64,000 nucleotides of DNA from Bradyrhizobium ontarionense. Its GTDB lineage: Bacteria > Pseudomonadota > Alphaproteobacteria > Rhizobiales > Xanthobacteraceae. The number at the start of each line of letters is the position of its first letter. Within the stretch, counting starts at the first letter, position 1. Below are positions 17,176 through 26,524 of this stretch, piece by piece. The stretch covers positions 5,022,001 through 5,086,000 of the forward strand of contig NZ_CP088156.1 in assembly GCF_021088345.1 (NCBI RefSeq), in the 5' to 3' direction. The translations under genes and the position numbers were made by a program. A model generated the notes under the pieces. That model saw nothing but the letters and a program-made list of their open reading frames with translations, had not been told where the DNA came from and searched no databases.

Positions 17176-19893
17176 ATGCTTCTGACCGCTCGGGCATTCA
17201 AAAATTTGTCGGCGAGGTTCGCGCGAGAGGAACAATCGCCTCTGATCCGCCGAACCGGCGCGTCGCGGCCCGTTGCCGTCATGATGCTGTGCGGCGCATT
17301 CCTGATTGCGCTCGTCGTATGTACCATCGCCCTCATCCTGTCCCACCTGCGCGATCACGCGATCGAGGAGAGCAAGCGGCAGCTGCTGTCGACCGCGACG
17401 GTGCTGGCCAAGCAGGCGGCGCGTGACTTCGATGCCGTCAACCTGATCGAGGCGAGCCTGATCGAGCACATGCAGACGCTCGCGGTCGTTTCCGACGAGG
17501 TCTATGCGCGTGCCATGGCGGGCCGCGATATCCATCTCATGCTGCAAGACAGGATCAGCGGCTTCCCGCATATCGAGGCGGTGATGCTGGTCGGGGCCGA
17601 CGGCAGAGTGATCAATTCGTCCGTGGCGTGGCCCACGCCGCCCCTCAATGTCGCGGATCGCGAGTATTTCCAGGCGCTCAAGGCCGAACCGGCCTTGAGC
17701 TCGAAGCTCGGCCGGCCGGAGAAGGGCCGGCGGATCGGCGCCTCGACGATCCCGCTTGCTCGGAAGCTCATGGGATCTGACGGCGAATTCCTGGGTCTCG
17801 TGGTCGGCACGATCGAGTCCGAATATTTCGAGGGGCTGTACCGGACGCTGCTCCGTGGCCCCGATGAGTCGATCGCGCTGCTTCGGCAGGACGGCGTGAT
17901 GCTCGCGAGCCATCCCCATGTCGACGCACTGACCGACGACTCGCTGTCCGGGGGAAAGCTGGCCGAGATCACGCGATCCGGCGCCGGCGTGGCCCGACGG
18001 CTCGACGCTGTCGACGGCTCCGACCGGTTGATCGCGGCAGCACGCCTTGCCGGCTTCCCCGTCCACCTGACCACCAGCACGACGGTCTCCGCCGCGCTCG
18101 CCGGCTGGTGGACGGAGGCCTCGCGCCTGATCGGCCTCACGATCGTGCTCGTCGTCGGCATCGGCGGCACCGGGGTCGTCGTCGTGCAATATTTCCGCAA
18201 GCAGAGCATTCAGCTCGACGCGACGCTGAACAATCAGTCGCAGGGCGTATGCATGTACGACGCCCATCACCGCCTGATCGTCTGCAACGACCGCTACGCG
18301 GAGATGTTCAACCTCCCTGCCGAATTCAAAAGACCTGGTACGTCGCTGCGACAGATCCTCGACCACCAGATTTCGCAGGGCCTCCCTCTCGACAACGGCT
18401 CCGATGGCTATGTCGGCGGGCTGATGACCATGGTCACGGCCGACAAGCCGGCGAGCATCGTGGCGGAACTCTCCGATGGGCGGGCCGTGGTGATCGTATT
18501 CAGGCCGGTCCCGGGCGGCGGCTTCGTGATGACGGCAGAGGACGTCACCGAGCAGAAGCGCACGGAGAAACGGATCGCTCACATTGCGCATCACGATGCG
18601 CTGACCGGCCTGCACAACCGCGCGTCGTTCTCCGACTATCTCGCGACGACGGTCGACGAGGCGGTCCGCACCGGCGGCACGTTCGCGATTCTCTGCCTCG
18701 ATCTCGACCGCTTCAAGGAGATCAACGACCTGCATGGCCACTTCGTCGGCGACGAACTGCTGCGCGAGGCGGCACGTCGCCTGCAGGCGGTCGCGAGCGG
18801 CGCCTTCCTGGCGCGGGTCGGCGGCGACGAATTCATCGTGGTTCTGCTCGGCGATGCGCAGGCTGCGGCGGCCGGCGAGTTGGCGGAGCAGCTGCGGACG
18901 TCCCTCGGCGGCGACATCGAGATTGCCGGACGGCAGCTGCGGATCGGCTTGAGCATCGGAATTGCGCGCGCGCCGGCCGACGGAAACGACCCGACCACGC
19001 TGCTGGCCAATGCCGACATCGCGCTCTACCGCGCCAAGGCCGACGGACGCAACGCGATCCGCTTGTTCGAACCGGATATGGCGGCGCAGTTGCGCGACCG
19101 CCGCGAATTGCAGCACGACCTGCAGTCCGCCGTTGGAAATGGCGAGCTGCGGCTCGATTACCAGCCGCTGATGCGCGTCGGCGGCGACATCGTCGGCTTC
19201 GAGGCACTGGCCCGCTGGCAGCATCCGCGGCGTGGCCTGGTCCCGCCCGGCGTCTTCATTCCGCTTGCCGAGGAGAGCGGGCTGATCGTCGCCATGGGCG
19301 AATGGATCCTGCGCGCGGCGTGCCGCGAGGCCGCATCCTGGTCGAAGGAATTGAAGATCTCGGTCAATCTGTCGCCGGTGCAGTGCCGCAACGACGACAT
19401 CGTGCGGCTCGTCCACGAGGTCCTGATCGACAGCGGATTGAGCCCGGGACGGCTCGAGCTCGAAATCACCGAGGGCGTGCTGATCGACGACTTCTCCGGC
19501 GCCGTCTCCATCCTGCGCAGGCTCAAGGCGCTCGGAGTGCGCATCGCACTCGACGATTTCGGCACCGGCTACTCATCGATGTCCTATCTGCAGGCGTTCC
19601 CCTTCGACATGATCAAGATCGACCGCAGCTTCATTTCCAACCTCGACCGCGCACAATCGAAGGCGATCCTGAGCGGCATCATCGGGCTGGCGCGCGGGCT
19701 CGAGCTTCCGGTCACCGCGGAAGGCGTGGAGACGCAGGCGCAGCTCGATGTTCTCGCCTGCGCAGGCTGCGATTTCGCCCAGGGCTTCCTGATTGGAAGG
19801 CCGGCCTCGATGAAGCAGTACGCGCAGATCGTGGAGCAGGCGGCCCGCCCCGATCGGCGGAGCGCATCGGCGGGCTACGCGTCCACGGCTTGA
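17176..19893 (+). CDS. Membrane receptor with periplasmic Cache-like, PAS, GGDEF and EAL domains
   Basis: Turns over the second messenger cyclic di-GMP. A membrane helix (about 35-57) leads into a ~230-residue periplasmic sensor of Cache type (AVMLVGADGRVINSS, ADREYFQALK, GLVVGTIESEYFEGLY). A second helix (about 315-338) is followed by a PAS domain (GVCMYDAHHRLIVCNDRYAEMF). The GGDEF domain has an intact GGDEF at residues 549-553, so synthesis is possible. The EAL domain starts at EAL 676-678 and keeps DDFGTGYSS and EGVETQ, so hydrolysis is also possible. 905 residues. Single gene, followed by an amino-acid binding protein that might relate to its ligand. Confidence 0.95.
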   Translation: MLLTARAFKNLSARFAREEQSPLIRRTGASRPVAVMMLCGAFLIALVVCTIALILSHLRDHAIEESKRQLLSTATVLAKQAARDFDAVNLIEASLIEHMQTLAVVSDEVYARAMAGRDIHLMLQDRISGFPHIEAVMLVGADGRVINSSVAWPTPPLNVADREYFQALKAEPALSSKLGRPEKGRRIGASTIPLARKLMGSDGEFLGLVVGTIESEYFEGLYRTLLRGPDESIALLRQDGVMLASHPHVDALTDDSLSGGKLAEITRSGAGVARRLDAVDGSDRLIAAARLAGFPVHLTTSTTVSAALAGWWTEASRLIGLTIVLVVGIGGTGVVVVQYFRKQSIQLDATLNNQSQGVCMYDAHHRLIVCNDRYAEMFNLPAEFKRPGTSLRQILDHQISQGLPLDNGSDGYVGGLMTMVTADKPASIVAELSDGRAVVIVFRPVPGGGFVMTAEDVTEQKRTEKRIAHIAHHDALTGLHNRASFSDYLATTVDEAVRTGGTFAILCLDLDRFKEINDLHGHFVGDELLREAARRLQAVASGAFLARVGGDEFIVVLLGDAQAAAAGELAEQLRTSLGGDIEIAGRQLRIGLSIGIARAPADGNDPTTLLANADIALYRAKADGRNAIRLFEPDMAAQLRDRRELQHDLQSAVGNGELRLDYQPLMRVGGDIVGFEALARWQHPRRGLVPPGVFIPLAEESGLIVAMGEWILRAACREAASWSKELKISVNLSPVQCRNDDIVRLVHEVLIDSGLSPGRLELEITEGVLIDDFSGAVSILRRLKALGVRIALDDFGTGYSSMSYLQAFPFDMIKIDRSFISNLDRAQSKAILSGIIGLARGLELPVTAEGVETQAQLDVLACAGCDFAQGFLIGRPASMKQYAQIVEQAARPDRRSASAGYASTA

Positions 19894-19955
19894 GCGGGCG
19901 AAATGATCGATCCGCTCCAAACACGACTGGTCGATTCTGAATGAGGAGCTGCAAC

Positions 19956-20876
19956 ATGCACGTCAAGATCATCCTGGCCGCGGCCGCGTTGAGCATCGTG
20001 AGCCAGGCAGCGATCGCCGAGGAGCTGACCGGCACGCTGGAAAAGATAAGGAGCACCGGCACCATCACGCTGGGACACCGGGAATCATCGACCCCGTTCT
20101 CCTACTACGGCGACAACGAGAAGGTCATAGGCTATGCCATGGACCTCTGCGACCTGGCCGTCGACGCGGTGAAGGCGCGGCTCGGCCTGCCGAAGCTCGA
20201 CGTCAAACTCGTGCCCGTCACCCCTTCGGGCCGGATCCAGTCGGTCTTGAGCGGGGCCATCGATCTCGAATGCGGAACGACCACCAACAACATCGAGCGG
20301 CAAAAGGTGGTGGCGTTCTCGACGACCTATTACGTGGCCGCGAATCGTTTCGCGGCCAAGGCGGCAGCCGGACTGCGGACGCTGGACGACCTCAAGGGCA
20401 AGATCGCCGTGTCCACCATCGGCTCCACCAATATCAAACAGCTCAGTGAGCTCAACGCGCGCCGCGACCTCAATCTCACCATTCTGGCCGCCAAGGACAA
20501 CGGGGAGGCGTTCCGGATGCTGGAATCCGATCGCGCCGACGCTTTCGTGATGGATGATATCCTGCTCTACAGCCGGATCGCCGAGTCGGCGACGTCCGGC
20601 GACTACACCGTGTCGGAGGAGGCGTTGTCGATCGAGCCGTACGGCATCATGATGCGCCGCGACGATCCGGCCTTCAAGAAGGTGATCGATGATGCGGTCG
20701 CGACCGTCTATCGCAGCGGAGAAATCCAGAAGATCTATGCCAAGTGGTTCCTGGCTCCGGTTCCGCCGAAGAATGTCAATCTCAACGTTCCGATGAGCGC
20801 GCCCCTCAAGCATGCGGTCGAGCATCTGATCGATAGTGGCGATCCCGAAGCGTATCGCGTGGGAAACGCACGATGA
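19956..20876 (+). CDS. Periplasmic amino-acid-binding protein (family 3, GltI-like)
   Basis: Substrate-binding component of a polar amino acid ABC importer, 306 residues. Signal peptide MHVKIILAAAALSIVSQAAIAEE. The body has the family marks GTITLGHRESSTPFSYYGDN, GYAMDLCDLAVDAV and DLECGTTTNNIERQKVVAFS, the last typical of glutamate/aspartate binding proteins. GAGGAG lies a few bases before the ATG at 19956; an in-frame ATG 15 bases earlier would put that site inside the gene and is rejected. No permease or ATPase gene is near, so it works with a remote transporter or as a sensor for the neighbouring cyclic-di-GMP receptor. Confidence 0.9.
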   Translation: MHVKIILAAAALSIVSQAAIAEELTGTLEKIRSTGTITLGHRESSTPFSYYGDNEKVIGYAMDLCDLAVDAVKARLGLPKLDVKLVPVTPSGRIQSVLSGAIDLECGTTTNNIERQKVVAFSTTYYVAANRFAAKAAAGLRTLDDLKGKIAVSTIGSTNIKQLSELNARRDLNLTILAAKDNGEAFRMLESDRADAFVMDDILLYSRIAESATSGDYTVSEEALSIEPYGIMMRRDDPAFKKVIDDAVATVYRSGEIQKIYAKWFLAPVPPKNVNLNVPMSAPLKHAVEHLIDSGDPEAYRVGNAR

Positions 20877-21215
20877 GCGCGCGAGGAGGATCTGTCGCGG
20901 GCAACCCCGTCAGGCGCATTGGCAGCAGCCGGCGGTCCGGGCTAACTTGGTCCCGAGTTCGAATCAGCCCGGTTGTCGGCCGCGCAAAGCGTACGCTGGC
21001 GACAGGTCCGTTAGCGATTCGTTAACCAAAGTGTCCAAAGGTTCTCGTCGAGACGTCTCGCGCGCGGGTTGCAGCGCGTGCGAAAATCATGCCTCGACGC
21101 TCAGAGACCATGCGAGCGCGGACCGGCAGCGACAGCGTCTACGCTGCACGGCTGCCAACGGCCGCGGCGAATCGGATCAGCGCCGAAGCGCAACAAGAGA
21201 AGGCGAAACCTCGAT
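20877..21215. other. Gene-free gap before the GSCFA gene, nothing recognised
   Basis: About 340 bases. The frame of the downstream gene is open through part of it, but the encoded residues are Arg/Ser-rich and unlike the family. No terminator or repeat pair is obvious. Confidence 0.4.
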
Positions 21216-22619
21216 ATGAGCACGACTGCCCTCGACAACCACACCCAGTTCCAATCCATCGTCGGCCAGATCAGGACGCTCGCCTACAAATACATCGAGG
21301 ACAAGGACTTCGTCAGCGCCCAGCTCGCATTCCAGAAGCTGCTCGAGCTCGATCCCAAGGACATCAATGCGCGCTTCATCTATGCACAGCTGATCGACGA
21401 CGGCTCGCACAAGAAGCGCGCCGAGGCCCGCGACATGATGCTCGCGATCCTCGACGAGCATCCGGAAATCTTCGACGATCCCAGCGAAGGCAATCTCCAT
21501 CTCATTCGTAGCGCGGCGGTGCGCTGCAGCCATGTCGGCCCGTTCACGCGCTCGATGGAGCTGTTCCGCAAGCTCGCCCGTGCCTCCAACCAGGCTGCGG
21601 ACTATTTCTCGCTCAGCGAAATCCTGACCCAGGGCAACGAGTTCGAGGAGGCGGTCGCCGCGCTCGAAAAGGCGATCAAGCTCAACCCGGCCTACGACAA
21701 CCCGATCAACCGCGAGACGCTGGAGCTCGCGCGGTCGAACGCCAAGAAGGGCAAGGTCAAGGAAGCCAAGGGGCGAGCCAAGGTCGGCCGCTATCCGGAG
21801 ACCAAGGACTTCCTGGGCGACCTGCAGACGCTGATCACCAGCCACATCGCGGTCAACCTGAACGCCGCGCCGAAATTCCTCGACAAGAGCACGCGTTTCT
21901 TCACGATGGGCTCCTGCTTCGCACGCAACCTCTCCAAGAGCCTCACCGACAGCGGCTACGCCAGCCATCACATGGAAATCTCTGAGTACATCAACACGAC
22001 GTTCGCCAACCGCGTGTTCGTGGACTGGCTGCGCGATGCTGACATCGATCCCGAGATCCGCGAGCGTATCGTCGAGCTGCTGCCGCCGGGATCGAGCAAG
22101 GAGAACACGCTCGATATCATCAAGCAGGCCGATGTCTTCATCCTGACGCTCGGCGTGGCCGCCGCCTTCTTCGATCGCGAGACCGGCGCCTTCGTGCTGC
22201 CGCGGCCGACCGCGCTGAACTCCAGGGCGCTGGCGGAGAAGTACAAGTTCCGCACCGCAAGCGTGCAGGAGAACGTCGACAATGTGCTCTATCTGATCGA
22301 CTTCGTCAGGAGCATCTCGCCCGGCATCAAGGTGATCGTCACCGTTTCGCCGGTGCCGCTGCTCACCTCGTTCGAGTATGAATCGGTGGTCCAGGCCGAC
22401 TGCCTGTCGAAGAGCACGATGCGGCTGGTCGCCCACGAGGTCGTCAACAATTCGAACCTTCAGGACATCTGGTACTGGCCGTCGTTCGAGGTGTTCCGCT
22501 GGGGCGGCTCCAATGCCTCTAGCTTCTTCGCCGCCGATGACGGCGCCGCCTGGCATGTCTCGGAGGACAAGGTGTCGGCCACGGTGCGCGCCTTCGTCCA
22601 GACCTTCTCGCCGGCCTGA
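21216..22619 (+). CDS. TPR protein with C-terminal GSCFA domain
   Basis: 467 residues. The N-terminal ~190 residues are helical repeats of TPR type (KDFVSAQLAFQKLLELDPKDINARF; FEEAVAALEKAIKLNPAYDNP). A basic linker (KKGKVKEAKGRAKVGRYP) leads to a GSCFA domain beginning FFTMGSCFARNLSKSL with the namesake motif at residues 232-236. GSCFA domains are SGNH-hydrolase-like and are often linked to polysaccharide or glycan acylation. A signal peptide is absent, so it is probably cytoplasmic. Start at 21216 (MSTTALDNHTQ) is supported by the change in composition there. Exact substrate unknown; single gene. Confidence 0.88.
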   Translation: MSTTALDNHTQFQSIVGQIRTLAYKYIEDKDFVSAQLAFQKLLELDPKDINARFIYAQLIDDGSHKKRAEARDMMLAILDEHPEIFDDPSEGNLHLIRSAAVRCSHVGPFTRSMELFRKLARASNQAADYFSLSEILTQGNEFEEAVAALEKAIKLNPAYDNPINRETLELARSNAKKGKVKEAKGRAKVGRYPETKDFLGDLQTLITSHIAVNLNAAPKFLDKSTRFFTMGSCFARNLSKSLTDSGYASHHMEISEYINTTFANRVFVDWLRDADIDPEIRERIVELLPPGSSKENTLDIIKQADVFILTLGVAAAFFDRETGAFVLPRPTALNSRALAEKYKFRTASVQENVDNVLYLIDFVRSISPGIKVIVTVSPVPLLTSFEYESVVQADCLSKSTMRLVAHEVVNNSNLQDIWYWPSFEVFRWGGSNASSFFAADDGAAWHVSEDKVSATVRAFVQTFSPA

Positions 22620-22656
22620 CCGCGCGATCGACACGGGGCCATTCGGAACGGCTGCC

Positions 22657-23235
22657 TCAGGGCATCCGCTTCTTCCAGAGCCTGATAATCAGGATGCCGG
22701 CCTGGGCATAGCCCGGCGGCGAGCTCTCGGCGCCGAACGGCGTCTTCGAATAGAGCGAGCTGGAGATCAGGAAGCCGCCGACATAAGGCTCCGGCAAGCC
22801 CGACAGCGCCAGGAAGCAGCGGTGGGTGAGGAGGCCTTCCTCCGGCAGATTGCCGCGCACCATCCGGCAATCCCCGACGCCGGTGAACGCGATGCCGTTG
22901 AACTGGCCTTCGGTGTAAGTGCCGAGCACGGTGGGATCCATGGCCTGGCCGATGCAGACCCGCATCTCGCCGATGCTCTTGTCGTTGGTATCGGTCATGC
23001 GGCCGTCCGCCGCACGCACGCTGACGGAATGGATCGAGAGCAGATCCTCCAGCGCCGGCGCGAAGCCCGTCTTGGTCGGCGCGCAAAAATCGGACGGCAC
23101 CACACGGCCATGGCGCAGGCTCCGCGCGACATAGATCTCTTCGACCCCATCCTCGCCGCCCTGCGTTCGCCCCTGTCCGTTGCTGGCGAGCAACGTGACG
23201 GCCGACAGTAACACCGCAATGATCACCCGGCGCAT
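22657..23235 (-). CDS. Exported hypothetical protein
   Basis: 192 residues with a clear signal peptide (MRRVIIAVLLSAVTLLASNGQG). The mature part has four Cys (in SDFCAPTKTG, MRVCIGQAMD, GDCRMV, HRCFLALSG), compatible with two disulfides in the periplasm. I do not recognise a family. The pattern of a polar globular domain with a central GTYTEGQFNGIAFTGVGDC stretch suggests a small secreted beta-rich protein. It converges on the GSCFA gene (37-base gap), so no operon clue is available. Confidence 0.75.
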   Translation of the reverse strand: MRRVIIAVLLSAVTLLASNGQGRTQGGEDGVEEIYVARSLRHGRVVPSDFCAPTKTGFAPALEDLLSIHSVSVRAADGRMTDTNDKSIGEMRVCIGQAMDPTVLGTYTEGQFNGIAFTGVGDCRMVRGNLPEEGLLTHRCFLALSGLPEPYVGGFLISSSLYSKTPFGAESSPPGYAQAGILIIRLWKKRMP

Positions 23236-23664
23236 GCGCCCACCCTTCTCCCGAATCGAGCGTTTCCCCTATCGGATTGGGCGAGTTTTATGAACAGCAC
23301 CAACGAAAAGGACGTATGCATACGGTGATGCCTCGCTTGGGGTCGTCCCCGAAATATGGAACACCGCTGCGTGACGGTAATGTGGTAGCAAACTCGAACG
23401 AACGGAATTGCAGCGCGACCCTGACGTGCGTTCTGCAATCGTTCACTGTTCTGATGTCCGCGGGCTCGCCCCGAGCTCTCTTCGCCCTGCAGGGAAGTCG
23501 CTGCGAGCGCCAAAAGGTTCTGAAAAAAATGGTGTCTGGTGCGGACACCGCGTGCCGGACCGCATGACTCAATTCACGCTTGCACCTCGAAGCGTGACAG
23601 GCATCACATCCGAACGGCGCACCGGCGCCTAGCTTCCCGTCAGTCAACGAGGGGAGCTTTCACG
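23236..23664. other. Gene-free gap, nothing recognised
   Basis: About 430 bases between divergent genes. No credible gene on either strand; promoters for both neighbours must lie here. Somewhat lower GC than the flanks around 23270-23410. Confidence 0.4.
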
Positions 23665-24087
23665 ATGCGCAAGATGATCCTGATCGGAGCCATGGTGCTC
23701 GCGTCCGCCACGGCCGCACAGGCCGAGGGGACACGCAGCCTGTCACTCTCACCGGGTGACGCCGCCGCACCGGCGCCACGGCCGGTCTATGTCCAGCAGG
23801 CCGGCGAGGTCACGATCACGCCGGCCCCGGCGCCGGCGGTTGCAGCGCCGGCCCAGCCCGCTCTTCCGCCCGTTGCGCCCGCCGCGCCGATGGCAGCGAC
23901 ATCGACACCTCCGGCCGTCACGACGTCGGCACCGCAGTCCGCCGCAACGCCGGCGGCCGAGCCCACCCGCGCGCTACAGACGACGTCGAGATCCTCGAGA
24001 TCAGCACGCGCCGCGAAGCCCAGGAGCAAGAGCTGGACCGAAGCGCGCATCGTTCGCGAGCTGCATCGCCACGGCATCTATTGGTGA
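23665..24087 (+). CDS. Small exported Ala/Pro-rich protein
   Basis: 140 residues. Signal peptide MRKMILIGAMVLASATAAQAEG. The middle (about 40-110) is a low-complexity Ala/Pro/Thr stretch, likely extended in the periplasm. The end is basic (SSRSARAAKPRSKSW) followed by a short conserved-looking tail TEARIVRELHRHGIYW. A strong ribosome site (GAGGGGAG) precedes the ATG. No family recognised. The C-terminal W-TEARIVRELH..GIYW tail may be the functional part; the rest looks like a spacer. Confidence 0.75.
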   Translation: MRKMILIGAMVLASATAAQAEGTRSLSLSPGDAAAPAPRPVYVQQAGEVTITPAPAPAVAAPAQPALPPVAPAAPMAATSTPPAVTTSAPQSAATPAAEPTRALQTTSRSSRSARAAKPRSKSWTEARIVRELHRHGIYW

Positions 24088-24192
24088 ACGGACGGTTGCG
24101 GGCGGGCAGGCTCACCCGACATGGAGTGCAGTTGACAGGCCTTCAACCTGAGGTAGTCTCCGGCCATTGCTGCAGCCGTGTCCGGGGGAAAC

Positions 24193-24591
24193 ATGATTTT
24201 TAGATCTGCTCTGCTTGCAAGCGTGGTCCTCGTGGCGTCAACCATCGGCGCCGCGGCGCAAAGTGTTGCGCTGACCTTCAACATCCCCGGCCAGCCGCCG
24301 GTGAGCCATCCGGCCAAATGGCGGCCGGGCATCACCGTCGAGCAGGCGATGCAGCGTGCGGGGATCAAGTATGTCACGGCCTGGTATCCAGGCCTTGGAA
24401 ATGCGCTGGTCATTGCCGAGGGCACGCCCTTGGTGACCAACGGGGCGCTCGGCTCACCGTTCTGGTGGTTGTGCGTCGACGGCAGGGCGCCCAAACGAGG
24501 TAGCCAGGATGTCGGAATGTCGCGCGCGCTCATTCCTTCCGCGCGCTCGACCGTGGTGTGGTCGTGGACGGTCGAGCCGACCTGTAAATAG
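24193..24591 (+). CDS. Small exported protein with DUF4430-like fold
   Basis: 132 residues. Signal peptide MIFRSALLASVVLVASTIGAAAQS. The mature part has the pattern of DUF4430/transcobalamin-C-like domains: a GITVEQAMQRAG helix, an NALVIAEG strand, then GSPFWWLCVDGRAPKRG and a final RSTVVWSWT strand. Start at 24193 is preferred over a GTG 15 bases upstream because GGGGGAA lies just before it. These domains often bind small ligands; the role here is unknown. Confidence is high for the gene, moderate for the fold. Confidence 0.72.
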   Translation: MIFRSALLASVVLVASTIGAAAQSVALTFNIPGQPPVSHPAKWRPGITVEQAMQRAGIKYVTAWYPGLGNALVIAEGTPLVTNGALGSPFWWLCVDGRAPKRGSQDVGMSRALIPSARSTVVWSWTVEPTCK

Positions 24592-24755
24592 CCGGAAGAC
24601 CGAAGCGACCCAAGCGCGCCTTGCGAGGCGGCCGGCGCATCCACATCGGCTGCCAACGTCCATACGTTGGCTGCGGTGGGACGGTCGATTGCGGCGATCA
24701 AATGAAAGGCCGGGCAAGCGCCCGGCCTTTCGCGTGAGAACCGTCGAGCGGGGCA

Positions 24756-25799
24756 TCACTGCGAGATGGTCTGGATCACGCTGGAGATCGGCCGCGCATT
24801 GGTCATGGTCGTCGGCAGCTTCGGGTCCTGCCCGATCATCGCGTCATATTCCGGCAGCGTATCGAGCGTGCCCTTCGGCTTCATTGCAACGACCTTGTAG
24901 CCGCCGGCCTTGAGCCGCCGCAGCAGGGTCGGCAGCGCCAGCGCCGTATTCTTCTGGAAGTCGTGCATCAGGATGATGCCCTTGCCCTTCTTGTCGAGCC
25001 CGGTCATCACCGTGTTGACGACCTGATCGGCATCCTTGGAGCGGAAGTCGAAGCTGTCGACGTCGCAGGAGAACATCGCGACGTTGCGCTCGCCGAGATA
25101 GGCGACGGCGGACGGGCGGTGCTGCAGCTGCGGGAAGCGGAAGAACGGCGCCGGGTTGGTGCCGAGCGCGAACTTGACCGCGCTGAAGCCCTTCTCGAGC
25201 TCCTCTTTCGCCGACTGATCGGTCATCTTCTTGCCGTTGAGATTGGCGTGCGACCAGGTGTGCACGCCGACGACGTGCCCTGCCGCCAGCACCTGGCGCA
25301 GAATCTCCGGATGATAGGTCGCGTGCTTGCCGATCGAGAAGAAGATGCCGGTGGTGCATTCGTCGGCCAGCGCCTTCAGCACGGCCGGCGTGTTGCCCGG
25401 CCACGGGCCGTCGTCGAACGTCAACACCACCTCGCGGTCGGCGAGGAAGTCGAACTGCTTGAAATGGTCGAGGCCGAAGCCGGGGCCGCCGGTGGTGTCG
25501 ACCACGACGGTGCGGGAGATGCCGAGCGCATCCGGATTGGCGCAGGTCGATTTCGGCGTCGGCGCCGGAGGCGGCATTGTCGGCTTGGCCGTGACGGTGC
25601 CGGTATACTCGACGTCGTCCTTGGCGGTGCTCTTGGTCGCCAACCTGTTGGCGGGCGCAGCTGCCGGCTCGGACGACCGGGCCGCCGCGATCTGCGCCGC
25701 GGCCTTGGCGGCGTTGGGCTTCGACACATAGTACCACACACCGGTGATCGCCAGCGCCGCGACGACGGTGGCCAACAGCAAGCCTAACGCATTACGCAT
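24756..25799 (-). CDS. Membrane-anchored polysaccharide deacetylase (NodB homology)
   Basis: 347 residues. An N-terminal helix (about 5-25) anchors the protein; an Ala/Pro-rich linker follows. The catalytic NodB domain shows the metal and catalytic motifs in order: VVLTFDDGPWPGNT, the GVHTWSHANL metal histidines, FFRFP, and the C-terminal MHDF. All are intact, so the enzyme should remove acetyl groups from a cell-surface polysaccharide or peptidoglycan in the periplasm. The ATG at 25799 is chosen since residues upstream are not signal-like. Single gene; substrate not predictable. Confidence 0.92.
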   Translation of the reverse strand: MRNALGLLLATVVAALAITGVWYYVSKPNAAKAAAQIAAARSSEPAAAPANRLATKSTAKDDVEYTGTVTAKPTMPPPAPTPKSTCANPDALGISRTVVVDTTGGPGFGLDHFKQFDFLADREVVLTFDDGPWPGNTPAVLKALADECTTGIFFSIGKHATYHPEILRQVLAAGHVVGVHTWSHANLNGKKMTDQSAKEELEKGFSAVKFALGTNPAPFFRFPQLQHRPSAVAYLGERNVAMFSCDVDSFDFRSKDADQVVNTVMTGLDKKGKGIILMHDFQKNTALALPTLLRRLKAGGYKVVAMKPKGTLDTLPEYDAMIGQDPKLPTTMTNARPISSVIQTISQ

Positions 25800-26120
25800 G
25801 GTTACTCTTCCCGAAAACGCGAGACACCCGACGGCGGACGCAACACTGTCCGCCCCCTTCAATTAGCTTCCATTAGTGCCAACGAATCCTTAACGCGGTG
25901 CCAACACGGCCAGGATCGGCCAAGATTTCCAGGATGATGCACGCGCAAAATCGGGATTTCACCGGAGCGACATGTCGCCGCGCCCACACGGCTCTGCCCG
26001 CAAGGCGCGGGAACGCGATCTGGCGTGACCCGCATCACGGTTGCTGGAAAGCGATCAGGCCATGATGGGCGCATTGAAACACCGGGCCCCGCGATGATGC
26101 GGCGCCGATGGGAGCGAGCC
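25800..26120. other. Gene-free gap with divergent promoters
   Basis: About 320 bases between the deacetylase gene and the first Cys-rich protein gene, which diverge. No gene, terminator or repeat was recognised. Confidence 0.4.
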
Positions 26121-26408
26121 ATGACGAAGTCCTTCCCTCTCCTGCGCAAGGCCGTTCTGACGGCCGTCAGCGTCGCCGCCGTCTCGACCTTCACCTCGAG
26201 CGCCAGCTTCGCGTTCAGCGCCGAGGCGCAGCAGATGTGCACCGGAGACGCGTTCCGTCTCTGCAGCAGCGAGATCCCCAACATCCCGGCGGTCACGGCC
26301 TGCATGATCAAGAACCGCTCCTCGCTGAGCTCCGGCTGCCGGGCCGTGCTCGACCGCGAGGTCTCCGGGCGGAGCGGCAAGGTCGCCGCGGCCGGCGACG
26401 CCAATTGA
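26121..26408 (+). CDS. Small exported Cys-rich protein, copy 1
   Basis: 95 residues with a signal peptide (MTKSFPLLRKAVLTAVSVAAVS..SFAFS). The mature part carries the spacing C-x6-C...C-x9-C: MCTGDAFRLCSSEIPN then AVTACMIKNRSSLSSGCRAVL. This resembles the Cys-rich GLG1-type repeat, with two disulfides in a helical hairpin. The next gene carries the same pattern. GGAGCGAG lies before the ATG at 26121. Such proteins are frequent in Bradyrhizobium, exported and of unknown function. Confidence 0.78.
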   Translation: MTKSFPLLRKAVLTAVSVAAVSTFTSSASFAFSAEAQQMCTGDAFRLCSSEIPNIPAVTACMIKNRSSLSSGCRAVLDREVSGRSGKVAAAGDAN

Positions 26409-26524
26409 GACGCGCTTCCAGCTCCCTGCTGCGCGTCGCGGCTGCGACCGAGGCGCTTGCGACGGCCGGTTGTGACGCCTAAAAGCGCCGCCAAACCTTC
26501 AATGCTGGGAGCGAGGCGCCGGTC

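Noticed and set aside
16948..19416. 822-codon minus-strand frame opposite the GGDEF-EAL gene
   Set aside because: The plus strand has intact GGDEF and EAL motifs; the antisense product has no domain.
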